Shown piece by piece: positions 25,630-34,609 of a stretch of DNA of 64,000 nt (its first letter is position 1; each line of letters starts with the position of its first letter). Source of the DNA: JAOADN01 sp049323795 (GTDB taxonomy: Bacteria; Pseudomonadota; Alphaproteobacteria; Rhodobacterales; Rhodobacteraceae); assembly GCA_049323795.1 (NCBI GenBank), contig JBMOOH010000038.1:1-64000 (forward strand), read 5' to 3'. Made by a program: the position numbers and the translations under genes. Below the pieces are notes generated by a model, which saw only the letters and a program-made list of their open reading frames with translations, ran no database searches and was not told the DNA's origin.

Positions 25630-26589
25630 TCAGCCGCCCGCGGCGGTGCCGCGCATCGCCTCGGTCGACGAGCGCATCATCTCGTCGATCCACAAGCGCG
25701 CCTCGTTCACCGCCGAGACGTAGGCCGAAAGCGCCGGTGCCAGCGCGGGAACCTGGACGGCCAGGGATGGGGCGAGCACGTAGAGCGCCAGGAGCAGGAC
25801 CGCGACGATCAGCGAGATCGAGAAACCGAGCCGGAAGTCGCCGCGGCGGCGGGCGATGACCTCCTGCGCGTGAGGATCGGTGTCATCGGTGCCACGGCCC
25901 GGCGCGGCCCTGAGGGTCGAGTTGATTTCCTCGATGTCGGGCAGCAGCCCGCGCCCCCGGCCGCGCGCCCCGCCGGCTGCATCGGCGTCATGCGCGGCCT
26001 GCCGCAGGTCGACGGTCTCCTCCGGGGGGGCCGCGGGTGCCCAACTGCCCTCGGAAAGCCCCAGATCCGGCTGCACCTCGAGATCGGCGGTCCCTTCCTC
26101 GCGGCGGGCGCGCGCCTCGCGCTCGGCTTCCTCGCGCAGCACGCTGAGCATCGTCTCGTCGAGTGCCCGCCGCGGACCGGACGGGTGCGCCGTCTGGATG
26201 GCGGCCCCGGTGGAAGGGGCCTCGGACACATCCCCCGTGCCGCTGGCGGTGCCGTCCGCTCCGGCGCCCCCCTGCCCGCTCGCCTCCCCCGCGGCCTCCC
26301 CCGTGGTCTGCCCGACGCCGGCAACCGGCCGGGCCGGATCGACAGCGGTGACGCGGGTGCCGGCGGGGCCCGGGTCCGGCGCGTCGAGGTCGGTCGCCGC
26401 GCCGGGGTCGGCGGCCTCCTCGGTCCAGTCCCCGGGCTCGGGAACCTCAACCTCTGCCGCGGGCTGGTACCTGCCCGGCTGGAACCACGCATGGCCGCAG
26501 TTGGAACATTGCACGTCACGTCCGTTGTCGGGGATGACGCTGTCGTCGACCTCGTACTGCGCGCCACAATTCGAGCAGACCAATCGCAC
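25630..26589 (-). CDS. Zinc-ribbon (MJ0042-type) membrane protein
   Basis: A 319-residue protein. The N-terminus is a zinc ribbon with two Cys pairs (LVCSNCGAQYEV and VQCSNCGHAWF, residues about 4-33). A long acidic, proline/alanine-rich linker follows (about 40-245), then one transmembrane helix (LGFSISLIVAVLLLALYVLAPSLA) and a short tail. It may sense or bind a partner in the cytoplasm and be tethered to the membrane. The function is unknown. The start is a GTG at 26589 (VRLVCSNCGA), chosen because the family starts just before the first Cys pair. It is divergent from ftsE. Confidence 0.85.
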   Translation of the reverse strand: MRLVCSNCGAQYEVDDSVIPDNGRDVQCSNCGHAWFQPGRYQPAAEVEVPEPGDWTEEAADPGAATDLDAPDPGPAGTRVTAVDPARPVAGVGQTTGEAAGEASGQGGAGADGTASGTGDVSEAPSTGAAIQTAHPSGPRRALDETMLSVLREEAEREARARREEGTADLEVQPDLGLSEGSWAPAAPPEETVDLRQAAHDADAAGGARGRGRGLLPDIEEINSTLRAAPGRGTDDTDPHAQEVIARRRGDFRLGFSISLIVAVLLLALYVLAPSLAVQVPALAPALSAYVSAVNEARLWIDEMMRSSTEAMRGTAAGG

Positions 26590-26743
26590 TTGAGCAATCC
26601 CCCGGGCCAGCCGCCTGTTCTGGTCTTTGTCCGGACCGTGTTGTAGCAAGCAAGCCGCTGCGATCCAAGCTTTTGCGGCGGGTCGCCGAGAATCAGCCTG
26701 GGGCATGGGCAGCTTTGCCACGCCCTTCGAAACGAGGGCGGAC

Positions 26744-27415
26744 GTGATCGAGGTCGAGGACGCAAGTTACGGATATTCGGGCGGCACCCTGCTCGAGGGG
26801 CTTGCCCTGTCGCTGCAGCCGGCGTCCTTTCACTTCCTGACCGGGCCTTCCGGGTCGGGGAAGACGACGTTTCTCAAGCTTCTCTACGGCGAGCTTGTTC
26901 CGACGGCGGGCAGCGTGCGGCTGTTCGGGCAGGACACCCGCACGCTCGGCCGGGACGAGGTGGCACGGGCGCGGCGGCGGATCGGCGTGGTGCACCAGGA
27001 TTGCCAGTTCCTCGACCACATGAGCGTGCAGGAAAACCTCGCGCTGCCTCTCGACGTGGCGGGCCTGCCGGTGGCCGACGACGAGGTGAGCGACCTTCTC
27101 GCCTGGGTGGGGCTGAGCGCGCAGGCCGGCGCGCTGCCCCCGTCGCTGTCGGGCGGCGAACGGCAGCGGGCCGCCCTGGCACGTGCGGTCATCATGTCGC
27201 CCGATGTCGTGCTGGCGGACGAGCCCACCGGCAACATCGACTGGGACATGTCGCTCCGGCTTCTGCGGCTGCTTGTCGAGCTGAACCGCATGGGCAAGGC
27301 GATCCTGATCGCCACCCATGACCTCAATCTGATCCGTGCCGCCAAGAGCCAGGTCGCGGCACGGGTGCTGCGCATCGCGGGACGGCGGCTCAACCTTGCC
27401 GGGAGCGACCTGTGA
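26744..27415 (+). CDS. ftsE: Cell division ATP-binding protein FtsE
   Basis: The ATPase of the FtsEX complex, which links the Z-ring to periplasmic septal hydrolase activation. The Walker A is GPSGSGKTTFLKLLYG, the signature LSGGERQRAALARA, and the Walker B VVLADEPTGNID, with HD in ATHDLN. The GTG at 26744 gives 223 residues, the usual FtsE length, starting VIEVEDASYGY, with GAGGG five bases upstream. An in-frame ATG at 26705 would add 13 residues that do not fit the family. Confidence 0.92.
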   Translation: MIEVEDASYGYSGGTLLEGLALSLQPASFHFLTGPSGSGKTTFLKLLYGELVPTAGSVRLFGQDTRTLGRDEVARARRRIGVVHQDCQFLDHMSVQENLALPLDVAGLPVADDEVSDLLAWVGLSAQAGALPPSLSGGERQRAALARAVIMSPDVVLADEPTGNIDWDMSLRLLRLLVELNRMGKAILIATHDLNLIRAAKSQVAARVLRIAGRRLNLAGSDL

Positions 27416-28317
27416 TGCGCCCGCTTGCGATGGCGATGGTCTTCCTGCGCGGCGGCACCGGGGCCGACCGTGTCGTGCCGCCGACCGGGTTCACCGCGAC
27501 ACTGACCGCGCTTGCCTCGGCTGCGATGGCGTTCCTCGCGGTCTTTGCGCTGGCGCTGGCGCTGGCCTCGGGGCGGCTGGCCGACCGCTGGTCGGCCGCG
27601 CTTGCCGACACGGCGACGGTGCGGATCTCGGCTCCGCAGGATCAGATCCGCGCGCAGACCGACAGGGTCCTCGCTGTGCTTTCGACGACGCCGGGCGTGG
27701 CCGGGGCGCGGGCCGTTCCCTCCGATGAGACGCAGCGGCTGCTCGCCCCGTGGCTTGGCCCGGACCTGCCGGTGGACAGTCTGCCCCTTCCCGCGCTGGT
27801 CGAGGTGCGGACCGAATCCCCGGGATTCGATGCCGAGGGGCTGCGGCTGCGGCTGGCGGCCGAGGCGCCCGGCGCGGTCCTTGACGACCACGCACGCTGG
27901 CGCGCGCCGCTTGTTCAGGCCGCCGGGCGGCTGCGTCTGCTCGGGATCGTCTCGCTGGTGCTGATCGGGGCGGTGACTGCGGCGATCATCACGCTCGCGG
28001 CGCAGGCCGCGCTGGCCGCGAACGGGCAGGTGATCCGCGTGCTGCGCCTCATCGGGGCCCGCGACAGCTACATCGCGCGCGCCTTCGTCCGCCGCTTCAC
28101 GCTCAGGACGCTGGCGGGGGCGCTGTCCGGAACCGTCATGGGAATGCTGGCGGTGGCACTTCTGCCCGGCAGTTCCGTCGAGGGCGGGTTCCTGAGCGGG
28201 CTCGGGTTCGTCGGCGCCGGGTGGTTCCTTCCGCTCCTGCTTCCGGTGTTCGCGGCCGCGGTGGCATTCTGGGCCACCCGCTTCGCGGCGATGCGGACGC
28301 TGGCGGCTGTCCGTTAG
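27415..28317 (+). CDS. ftsX: Cell division membrane protein FtsX
   Basis: The membrane partner of FtsE. The product is 300 residues with four hydrophobic segments: one near the N-terminus, then a periplasmic loop of about 110 residues (VRISAPQDQIRAQTDRVL...), then three more from LRLLGIVSLVLIGAVTAAIITLAA onward. This is the FtsX layout, with VIRVLRLIGARDSYIARAFVRRF as the conserved cytoplasmic coupling region. The ATG at 27415 overlaps the ftsE stop, so translation is coupled. Confidence 0.93.
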   Translation: MRPLAMAMVFLRGGTGADRVVPPTGFTATLTALASAAMAFLAVFALALALASGRLADRWSAALADTATVRISAPQDQIRAQTDRVLAVLSTTPGVAGARAVPSDETQRLLAPWLGPDLPVDSLPLPALVEVRTESPGFDAEGLRLRLAAEAPGAVLDDHARWRAPLVQAAGRLRLLGIVSLVLIGAVTAAIITLAAQAALAANGQVIRVLRLIGARDSYIARAFVRRFTLRTLAGALSGTVMGMLAVALLPGSSVEGGFLSGLGFVGAGWFLPLLLPVFAAAVAFWATRFAAMRTLAAVR

Positions 28318-28326
28318 GGGGCGGGG

Positions 28327-29055
28327 ATGGTCCAGTATCTCCGCTCGGTCGCCTTCGTCGCGCAGATGTACCTGTCGCTTCTGCTCTTCGCGCTCTGGTG
28401 GACGCCCTTCTCGCTCCTGCGGCGCGACGCCGCCTTCGATGCCGTCCACGCCTGGTGCAACTGGGTCCGCCGCTCGGCCGCATGGATCGTCGGCCTCGGA
28501 TCCGAGATCCGCGGGGAGGTGCCGGCGGACGAGGTTCTGATCGCCGCCAAGCACCAGAGTTTCTTCGACATCATCCTGATCTGCTCGGTCGTCCCGCGGC
28601 CGAAGTTCATCATGAAGAAGGAACTGCTGTGGATGCCGATCATCGGCTGGTACGCCCGGCGCATCGGCTGCGTGGCCGTGGACCGCGGCAAGCGCGGAGC
28701 GGCCATCGCCAGGATGGTGGCGGACGTGAAGGCAGGCCGCGAACAGCCGGGACAGCTCATCATCTACCCGCAGGGCACGCGCGTCGCGGCCGGGGCAAGG
28801 ATGCCCTACAAGGTCGGGACCGGCATACTCTATGCCGAGACCGGCCAGCCCTGCGTTCCGGCGGCGACGAATGTGGGCGTGTTCTGGCCGCGCCAAGGGC
28901 TGCTCAGGAAGCCGGGCGTCGCGGTGGTCGAGTTCCTGCCGCGCATTGCGCCGGGAATGCCGCAGGCCGAGTTCATGGCGCGGATCGAGGCGACGGTCGA
29001 AGGCGCGTCCGACCGCCTGATGGCCGAGGCCGGGTTCGCCCCGGGGCAACGCTGA
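28327..29055 (+). CDS. plsC: 1-acyl-sn-glycerol-3-phosphate acyltransferase
   Basis: A 242-residue membrane-bound acyltransferase that converts lysophosphatidate to phosphatidate. An N-terminal hydrophobic helix is followed by the HX4D catalytic motif in AAKHQSFFDIIL, the KFIMKKELLWMPIIGWYARRIGCVAVDRG region, and the glycerol-phosphate-binding YPQGTRVAAGA. It starts nine bases after ftsX, in the same operon as ftsEX, a recurring order in Rhodobacteraceae that pairs division with membrane lipid supply. Confidence 0.94.
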   Translation: MVQYLRSVAFVAQMYLSLLLFALWWTPFSLLRRDAAFDAVHAWCNWVRRSAAWIVGLGSEIRGEVPADEVLIAAKHQSFFDIILICSVVPRPKFIMKKELLWMPIIGWYARRIGCVAVDRGKRGAAIARMVADVKAGREQPGQLIIYPQGTRVAAGARMPYKVGTGILYAETGQPCVPAATNVGVFWPRQGLLRKPGVAVVEFLPRIAPGMPQAEFMARIEATVEGASDRLMAEAGFAPGQR

Positions 29056-29072
29056 ACGGTTCCGGCCGGCGG

Positions 29073-29387
29073 TCAGGCGAACTTCAGGGTTGCGATCCCG
29101 GCAAGGACGAGCGCGATCCCGGCGAGGCGCACGAGGCTCAGCGGTTCGCCGAACAGCGCGATGGCCAGGATCACCGTGCCGGTGGCGCCGATCCCCACCC
29201 AGACCGCATACGCGGTCCCGACCGGTATGCTGCGCATCGCCACGCTGAGAAGCCAGAACGACAGGAGCGCCCCAGAGGCGGTGAGGATGCTCGGCACCGG
29301 TCGCGTGAAGCCGTCGGAATACTTCAGCCCGATGGCCCAGCCCGTCTCCATCAGGCCGGCGACGACGAGGATGAGCCAGGGGTTCAC
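29073..29387 (-). CDS. SMR-family transporter, SugE/Gdx type
   Basis: A 104-residue four-helix small multidrug resistance protein. The WAIGLKYSDGFTRPVPS segment and PVGTAYAVWVGIGATGTVILA match the SugE/Gdx subgroup, whose characterised members export guanidinium ions rather than bulky drugs. The essential Glu of helix 1 is present (GLMETGWAIG). No guanidine riboswitch is seen, because the gene starts inside the accA stop: the GTG at 29387 overlaps the accA TGA, so it is co-transcribed with accA. Confidence 0.9.
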   Translation of the reverse strand: MNPWLILVVAGLMETGWAIGLKYSDGFTRPVPSILTASGALLSFWLLSVAMRSIPVGTAYAVWVGIGATGTVILAIALFGEPLSLVRLAGIALVLAGIATLKFA

Positions 29388-30343
29388 GCGGCGAGGCCCT
29401 TCGTCCCCATGTCGAGGAACTTCTGGCGCCGTTCGCGGATCAGGTCGGCCGGTTTCCTGCCATCCATCGACTTCAGCATCCCCTCGACCGCATCGCCCAC
29501 CGCGGCGATCGTCGCCGCGCGGTCGCGCTGGGCACCGCCCAGCGGTTCCCGGATGATCTCGTCGATCACGCCGAGTTTCCTCAGGTCCTGCGCGGTCAGG
29601 CGCAGCGCGTCGGCGGCTTCCTTCATCTTCTCGGCATCCTTCCAGAGGATCGAGGCGCAGCCCTCGGGGCTGATGACCGAATAGATCGAGTGTTCGAGCA
29701 TCGCCACCCGGTTCGCCGTGGCGAAGGCGACGGCGCCGCCCGACCCGCCCTCGCCGATCACCACCGAGATGAGCGGCGCGCCGAGTTCGAGGCACTTCTG
29801 GGTGGCGCGGGCGATGGCCTCGGCCTGCCCCCGTTCCTCGGCGCCCTTGCCGGGATAGGCGCCGGGCGTGTCGACGAGCGTGACCACGGGCAGCCTGAAG
29901 CGGTCGGCGAGGTCCATGAGGCGGATCGCCTTGCGGTAGCCCTCGGGCCGCGCCATCCCGAAGTTCCGCTCGATCCGGCTCTTGGTGTCGTTGCCCTTCT
30001 CGTGGCCGATGACCACCACCGGGCGGTCGCGGAAGCGTCCGATCCCGCCGATCACCGCATGGTCGTCGGCGAAATTCCGGTCACCCGCGAGCGGCGTCCA
30101 TTCGGCCAGGAGCGCGTCCACGTAGTCCATGCAGTGCGGCCGGTCGGGGTGCCGCGCCACTTGGCACTTCCGCCAGGGGTCGAGCGACTTGTAGATGTCG
30201 CGCAGCATGTCCGCCGCCTTGCGGTCGAGCGCGGAGGCCTCCTTCTCGACATCCATCCCCTCGCTCTTGCGGGCAAGGGCGCGCAGTTCCTCGGCCTTGC
30301 CTTCGATCTCGGCGAGGGGTTTCTCGAAGTCGAGGTAGTTCAT
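29384..30343 (-). CDS. accA: Acetyl-CoA carboxylase carboxyltransferase subunit alpha
   Basis: The alpha subunit of the carboxyltransferase that makes malonyl-CoA for fatty-acid synthesis. The product is 319 residues, the usual length. It starts MNYLDFEKPLAEIEGKAEEL and contains RPHCMDYVDALL, GDRNFADDHAVIGGIGRF, VIGHEKGNDTKSRIERNFGMARPEGYRKA, DTPGAYPGKGAEERGQAEAIA and GEGGSGGAVAF, all diagnostic. It is followed on the same strand by the overlapping SugE-type gene. Confidence 0.97.
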   Translation of the reverse strand: MNYLDFEKPLAEIEGKAEELRALARKSEGMDVEKEASALDRKAADMLRDIYKSLDPWRKCQVARHPDRPHCMDYVDALLAEWTPLAGDRNFADDHAVIGGIGRFRDRPVVVIGHEKGNDTKSRIERNFGMARPEGYRKAIRLMDLADRFRLPVVTLVDTPGAYPGKGAEERGQAEAIARATQKCLELGAPLISVVIGEGGSGGAVAFATANRVAMLEHSIYSVISPEGCASILWKDAEKMKEAADALRLTAQDLRKLGVIDEIIREPLGGAQRDRAATIAAVGDAVEGMLKSMDGRKPADLIRERRQKFLDMGTKGLAA

Positions 30344-30420
30344 GGGCTGAGGGACTCCGGCTCGGCTGCACGTATATGCCCCCGGGGGACGCGCCGCGCA
30401 ACCCGGAGACGGACCGGGGA

Positions 30421-31620
30421 TCAGGGCGTGCCGGCCGGCCCGAGACCGGCTTCCGCGGCGATCTCGCGCGCCGGTTTCCGCGCGCGCTCGGTGGCCGACT
30501 TGAGCTGCCCGCAGGCGGCCATGATGTCCTCGCCCCTCGGGGTCCGTATGGGCGAAGCGTATCCGGCGGTGTAGATGATGTCGGCGAAGGCCTCGATCCG
30601 CTCCCAGTCCGACCGTTCGTAGGGCGCGCCGGGCCATTCGTTGAAGGGGATGAGGTTGATCTTGGCCGGAATGCCGGCGATGAGCTTCACCAGCCGCCGC
30701 GCATCGGCGTCGCTGTCGTTCACGCCCTTGAGCATCACGTATTCGAAGGTGATCCGCTCCGAGTTCGAGAGGCGCGGGTAGTCCCGCAGCGCGTCGAGCA
30801 GCGTCCTGATGTTCCAGCGCCTGTTGATCGGGACCAGCCTGTCGCGCACCTCGTCGGTGGTGGCGTGGAAGGACACGGCGAGAAGGCACCCGATCTCTGC
30901 CGCCGCCCGCGCGATCTCGGGCACGACGCCGGAGGTTGACAGGGTGATCCGCCGGCGGGACAGGGCGATGCCTTCTGCATCCATCGCGATCTTCATCGCG
31001 TCGCGGACGTTCTCGAAGTTGTAGAGGGGTTCGCCCATCCCCATGAGGACGATGTTCGACAGAAGCCGCGTCTCGTCCTTGGGCGCGCCCTGCTTCGGCC
31101 ACTCGCCGAGGTCGTCGCGGACGAGCATCACCTGACCGACGATCTCGCCCGCGGTCAGGTTCCGCACCAGCTTCTGCGTGCCGGTATGGCAGAACGAACA
31201 GGTCAGCGTGCAGCCGACCTGCGAGGAGATGCAGAGCGTGCCGCGGTCTTCCTCGGGGATGTAGACCGTCTCGACCTCGTGACCGCCGGCGATGCGGACA
31301 AGGTATTTCCGCGTCCCGTCCTGGCTGACCTGCTTCGACACGATCTCGGGCAGGCGGATTTCGAACCGCTCGGCCAGCATCGCGCGGTAGTCCTTGGCGA
31401 GGTTCGTCATCAGGGCGAAGTCGCGCACGCCCCAGTGATAGACCCAGGCCCAGATCTGGCCCACGCGCATCTTGGCCTGCTTCTCGGGCGTGCCGGCCGC
31501 GATCAGGACGCCGCGCAGCGCTTCGCGGGTGAGGCCCACCATATTGATACGCCCGCTCTCCGGGAGTTTCCGGGGAACGGTCAGGACATCCTGGGTGATC
31601 GGGGCCTGGGGGGCTGTCAT
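30421..31620 (-). CDS. rlmN: 23S rRNA (A2503-C2)/tRNA (A37-C2) methyltransferase RlmN
   Basis: A radical-SAM enzyme that methylates C2 of A2503 in 23S rRNA and of A37 in some tRNAs. The product is 399 residues from the ATG at 31620; an in-frame ATG at 31650 is less likely. The 4Fe-4S motif CxxxCxxC is in SSQVGCTLTCSFCHTG. Other motifs are LMGMGEPLYNFENV, STSGVVPEI, AVSFHATTDEVRDRL and NLIPFNEWPG. The conserved Cys near the C-terminus (ACGQLKSA) completes the thiyl/methyl-carrier pair. Confidence 0.97.
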   Translation of the reverse strand: MTAPQAPITQDVLTVPRKLPESGRINMVGLTREALRGVLIAAGTPEKQAKMRVGQIWAWVYHWGVRDFALMTNLAKDYRAMLAERFEIRLPEIVSKQVSQDGTRKYLVRIAGGHEVETVYIPEEDRGTLCISSQVGCTLTCSFCHTGTQKLVRNLTAGEIVGQVMLVRDDLGEWPKQGAPKDETRLLSNIVLMGMGEPLYNFENVRDAMKIAMDAEGIALSRRRITLSTSGVVPEIARAAAEIGCLLAVSFHATTDEVRDRLVPINRRWNIRTLLDALRDYPRLSNSERITFEYVMLKGVNDSDADARRLVKLIAGIPAKINLIPFNEWPGAPYERSDWERIEAFADIIYTAGYASPIRTPRGEDIMAACGQLKSATERARKPAREIAAEAGLGPAGTP

Positions 31621-31718
31621 GGGTTCGGGCGCGATTGAGGGACGCCCCATATAGGGAACCCGGGCTCAAAAGGGAACAGCCCCCTGCCCTCGGCTTTCGC
31701 CTCGGGCGTTCGCCGCCC

Positions 31719-31741
31719 AGGACCTTCCACTGGAAGGTCCT
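31719..31741. repeat. Perfect 23-base palindrome (11-base arms, 1-base centre), possible terminator
   Basis: AGGACCTTCCA (31719-31729) is followed by C and then its exact reverse complement TGGAAGGTCCT (31731-31741). It lies 11 bases beyond the end of the IalB-family gene, reading on that gene's strand, and about 100 bases upstream of rlmN. It could be a rho-independent-like stop hairpin, although no U-run follows, or a dispersed palindromic element. A very similar palindrome with the same CCA-N-TGG centre occurs at 42540-42564. Confidence 0.7.
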
Positions 31742-31752
31742 CCGGGCGCGGC

Positions 31753-32280
31753 TCACCCAGCGCAGCGCTTCGTCGCCTCGTCGATCGCCGCGGAAACGCC
31801 GTTGAGCGAGAAGGTATCCTTCGTCTCGGTCCCGCGACCCGACCGCGCCGAAAGAACGGCCGACGATCCGGCCTTCATCGCGGCGATGATCCTGCCATCA
31901 TCCTCGGCCGAGCCGGACCAGGCCCATTCCCCGTCCGTGAACAGCTCGAACGCGGTGCCGCCGATGTCCATGCTCACCGTCGATCCGTTCGCGAAGGTGT
32001 AGCCGCCCGTGAACGAGACCTCACCGGTCTGCGAACCGGGACGGAACGTCACGAAGAGCAGGACATCGCCCCGGCGGACCGCCGCCGGCTTTCCGTCGCG
32101 CGCCGCCACCGATTCCTTCGGGGCAGAGACGGACCAGCATTCCTTGGGGTTCTCTTCGACAAACACGCTCCAGTCGGTGTTCGCCGCGACCCGGTTCGTT
32201 GATTCCTGCGCCGTCCCCGGAAGGGGCGACACACCGACGGCGACCGCCGCAGCGATCAGCGCGAGCCTCAGTTCGGTCAT
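31753..32280 (-). CDS. Invasion-associated locus B (IalB) family periplasmic protein
   Basis: A 175-residue protein with a signal peptide (MTELRLALIAAAVAVGVSPLPGTAQE). The mature part carries DWSVFVEENPKECWSVSAPKES, the IalB-type beta-sandwich sequence, with two cysteines (NPKECW and the C-terminal KRCAG) that may form a disulfide. Family members are widespread in free-living alphaproteobacteria, so the name does not imply virulence. The function is unknown. A palindrome lies just downstream. Confidence 0.85.
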   Translation of the reverse strand: MTELRLALIAAAVAVGVSPLPGTAQESTNRVAANTDWSVFVEENPKECWSVSAPKESVAARDGKPAAVRRGDVLLFVTFRPGSQTGEVSFTGGYTFANGSTVSMDIGGTAFELFTDGEWAWSGSAEDDGRIIAAMKAGSSAVLSARSGRGTETKDTFSLNGVSAAIDEATKRCAG

Positions 32281-32450
32281 GTCCAGACGCGCCTCCAGCC
32301 CTGTATGCCTCATGCGGATCCGCCGCGCGCCCTGCCGGCGCATTTTGGATGGCAGCCATCCGCCCAACCCGATATCCCTCACTCCATACCCGCAGCCGAC
32401 GAACGGGAAAAGCCCCGTTGGCGGGATTTCGCTGAAGCGGAGGGCAGGCC

Positions 32451-33443
32451 ATGGGGCCGCAGGCGATGATCGAGGTCTGGCGGGGCGGGATGCCGGAAAG
32501 CCTGCATCGCGGGCACGCGGTCGTGGCGGATGCGCAAGGCGGCATCGTGCATGGCTGGGGGGACCCGGCGGCGATGATCTTCCCGCGGTCGTCCTGCAAG
32601 ATGATCCAGGCCCTGCCGCTGATCGAAAGCGGCGCGGCGGATGCGGCGGGCCTGACCGGGCGCCACCTCGCGCTCGCCTGTGCAAGCCACAGCGGGGCGC
32701 ACGTTCATACGGACCTCGTGACCGAATGGCTGGCGCATATCGGGATGGCCGAGCCGGACCTGCGCTGCGGGTCGCACTGGCCGATCGACATCGCCGCCCG
32801 GGACGAGATGATCCGGGCCGGGGCGACGCCCTGCCAGATCCACAACAACTGCTCGGGCAAGCATACGGGCTTTCTGACGCTCAACCGGCACATCGGCGGC
32901 GGCAGCGAGTACGTGGAGCCGGACCACCCGGTGCAGCGGGCCTGCCGCGCCGCCCTCGAGGAAACGACCGGCGAGGCGTCGCCCGGCTACGGGATCGATG
33001 GCTGTTCCGCGCCGAACTTCGCCACCAGCGTCCGGGGGCTGGCGCGGGCGATGGCCTCGTTCGCTTCGGCAGATGCGCGGGGCGGCGCGCGCGACCGGGC
33101 GATGGCGCGCCTTGTCGCGGCGATGGGGGCGCATCCCGAACTGGTCGCGGGCGAGGGACGGGCCTGCACGGACCTGATGCGCGCGACGGGCGGCAGGGCG
33201 GCGGTCAAGACCGGGGCCGAGGCGGTGTTCGTCGGGATCGTGCCCGGGCGGCGGCTGGGGATCGCGCTGAAGATCGAGGATGGCGGAACGCGGGCCGCAG
33301 AGGCGGCGATCACCGCGCTGCTGGTGCGGTTGGGGGTGCTGGAGGCAGGCCACCCGGTGGTGGCGAAATACCTCACCGGGCCGCTCACCAACTGGCGCGG
33401 GCTGAGGACCGGCGAAATCCGCCTGGCGGCCGGGTTCGGCTGA
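32451..33443 (+). CDS. Asparaginase of the Rhizobium/class 3 type
   Basis: A 330-residue hydrolase that would release ammonia from L-asparagine. It is not of the bacterial I/II type. The MIFPRSSCKMIQALPLIESGAAD segment carries the SxxK motif used by Rhizobium etli-type (ReAV) asparaginases, and LACASHSGAHVH, CQIHNNCSGKHTGFL and YGIDGCSAPNF are the paired Cys and loop motifs of the same family. No signal peptide is seen, so it acts in the cytoplasm. GGAGGG six bases before the ATG supports the start at 32451. Confidence 0.9.
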   Translation: MGPQAMIEVWRGGMPESLHRGHAVVADAQGGIVHGWGDPAAMIFPRSSCKMIQALPLIESGAADAAGLTGRHLALACASHSGAHVHTDLVTEWLAHIGMAEPDLRCGSHWPIDIAARDEMIRAGATPCQIHNNCSGKHTGFLTLNRHIGGGSEYVEPDHPVQRACRAALEETTGEASPGYGIDGCSAPNFATSVRGLARAMASFASADARGGARDRAMARLVAAMGAHPELVAGEGRACTDLMRATGGRAAVKTGAEAVFVGIVPGRRLGIALKIEDGGTRAAEAAITALLVRLGVLEAGHPVVAKYLTGPLTNWRGLRTGEIRLAAGFG

Positions 33444-33492
33444 CCCCGAGGCCGGTCGGCGGACTTCTGTTCCGAGGCAGGCCGCGAGGCGG

Positions 33493-33804
33493 TTACATCG
33501 GCATCGCTTCGGCCACCTCGATTGTGCCACCGTTGGCCAGGATCGGGCAGCCTTGCGCGATCCTGGTGGCCGCGGCCATCGAGGGGGCGTCGATCAGCGA
33601 GTAACCCGAGATCGGGTTCGCCCCCCCGCCCGCCGCGACGCCGGACTTCGAGACGGTCTGCGACGGGCCGCAGGGATTGCCCCCGTCGAGAACCGCCTTT
33701 CCCAGGCCATTGAACCAACTGGTCCAGGCGGCCATGGCCTTGGCCCCCTCTTCCGGCGTCGCGGGCTTGGACCCGCCATGATAGGCGAAGACGTATTTCG
33801 GCAT
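33493..33804 (-). CDS. YciI-like (YCII/DGPF) small protein
   Basis: A 103-residue ferredoxin-like-fold protein starting MPKYVFAYHGGSKPATPEEGAKAMAAWTSWF and ending NGGTIEVAEAMPM, typical of YCII-related proteins. Family members are often found behind ArsR-SRPBCC pairs, as here, but their reaction is unknown. It is the third gene of the ArsR-SRPBCC-YciI operon, 16 bases after the SRPBCC gene. Confidence 0.85.
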   Translation of the reverse strand: MPKYVFAYHGGSKPATPEEGAKAMAAWTSWFNGLGKAVLDGGNPCGPSQTVSKSGVAAGGGANPISGYSLIDAPSMAAATRIAQGCPILANGGTIEVAEAMPM

Positions 33805-33820
33805 GTTCTCCTCCCGTTTT

Positions 33821-34261
33821 TCAGGCCGTGGCAAACTTGCGTTCGAGCTTCCTGAGGCTCGAGGTCCAACCTTCTTCGTGCATCCGGCCGCGTTCGTCGT
33901 CCGGAAGATTCCGATGGTCGAGGGTCAGCCGGGCGCGTCCGCCCGGCAGGGGCGTGACGGTGAAGGTCACGTGGCTTTCGTGCCCGCGCGTGTCGGTCTC
34001 GTCGTGCCAGGCCCATGTGAAGCCCACCGAGTTCGGCGGCTTTACCGACGTTACCTGACCCGAAACCTTGTGGCGCCGACCTTCGGATCCGATCATCACC
34101 GAATGCCAGGCACCGGTGATGGTGAAGTCCATTTCATAGTCCGGCACCGTCATTCCTTCCGGGGCCCACCATGACAGAAGACCCGCAGTCGTGCTCACGA
34201 AGTCCCAGAGCTCGGCCGGCGATACATCGAGGTCCCGTTCGATATGAAGGTCCACGGTCAT
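33821..34261 (-). CDS. SRPBCC (AHSA1/START-like) domain protein
   Basis: A 146-residue protein with the SRPBCC ligand-binding fold (LHIERDLDVSPAELWDFVSTTAGLLSWWAP near the start; GGRARLTLDHRNLPDDERGRMHEEGWTSSLRKLER at the end). These domains hold a hydrophobic ligand in a deep cavity. It overlaps the upstream ArsR gene by a shared ATGA and is likely regulated by it. The ligand is unknown. Confidence 0.9.
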   Translation of the reverse strand: MTVDLHIERDLDVSPAELWDFVSTTAGLLSWWAPEGMTVPDYEMDFTITGAWHSVMIGSEGRRHKVSGQVTSVKPPNSVGFTWAWHDETDTRGHESHVTFTVTPLPGGRARLTLDHRNLPDDERGRMHEEGWTSSLRKLERKFATA

Positions 34262-34587
34262 CACTCCTTCGGGCTTTGACTCTTGATTGCGGCTTCGAGC
34301 CTGTCGAGGGCGGTTTCCCAGAAAACCCTGTGATTGCCGGTCCATCTCGCTATGGCCGCAAGGGGCTCGGGCACAGCCGAGTAGTAGCGGCGCTGCGCGT
34401 CGATGCGCTGGCGGATCACCCCGGCCTCGCGCAGCACCTTGAGATGGCGCGAGATCGCCGGAGCCGTGATGTCGGCCACGGCCTGCAACCCGCCGGCCGA
34501 CTGCTCGCCCTCGGCAAGAAGGCGTTCGACGATGGCGAAGCGCGTTGGATCCGAAAGGGCGGCAAAGACCGGGAGGAGCGGATTCAT
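34261..34587 (-). CDS. ArsR-family transcriptional regulator
   Basis: A 108-residue winged-helix regulator. MNPLLPVFAALSDPTRFAIVERLLAEGEQSAGGL is followed by the recognition helix region DITAPAISRHLKVLREAGVI and QRIDAQRRYYSAVPE. The typical metal-binding CxC of arsenic sensors is missing, which fits the non-metal ArsR group paired with SRPBCC genes. It is the first gene of the operon; the start at 34587 is chosen over an upstream in-frame codon. An AT-rich repeat lies just upstream. Confidence 0.9.
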   Translation of the reverse strand: MNPLLPVFAALSDPTRFAIVERLLAEGEQSAGGLQAVADITAPAISRHLKVLREAGVIRQRIDAQRRYYSAVPEPLAAIARWTGNHRVFWETALDRLEAAIKSQSPKE

Positions 34588-34609
34588 GGCGCCATGATTC
34601 CGCAACAGG

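Noticed and set aside
29073..29387. Guanidine riboswitch upstream of the SugE/Gdx-type gene
   Set aside because: The gene starts within the accA stop codon, leaving no leader of its own, and no ACGR or similar conserved motif was seen.
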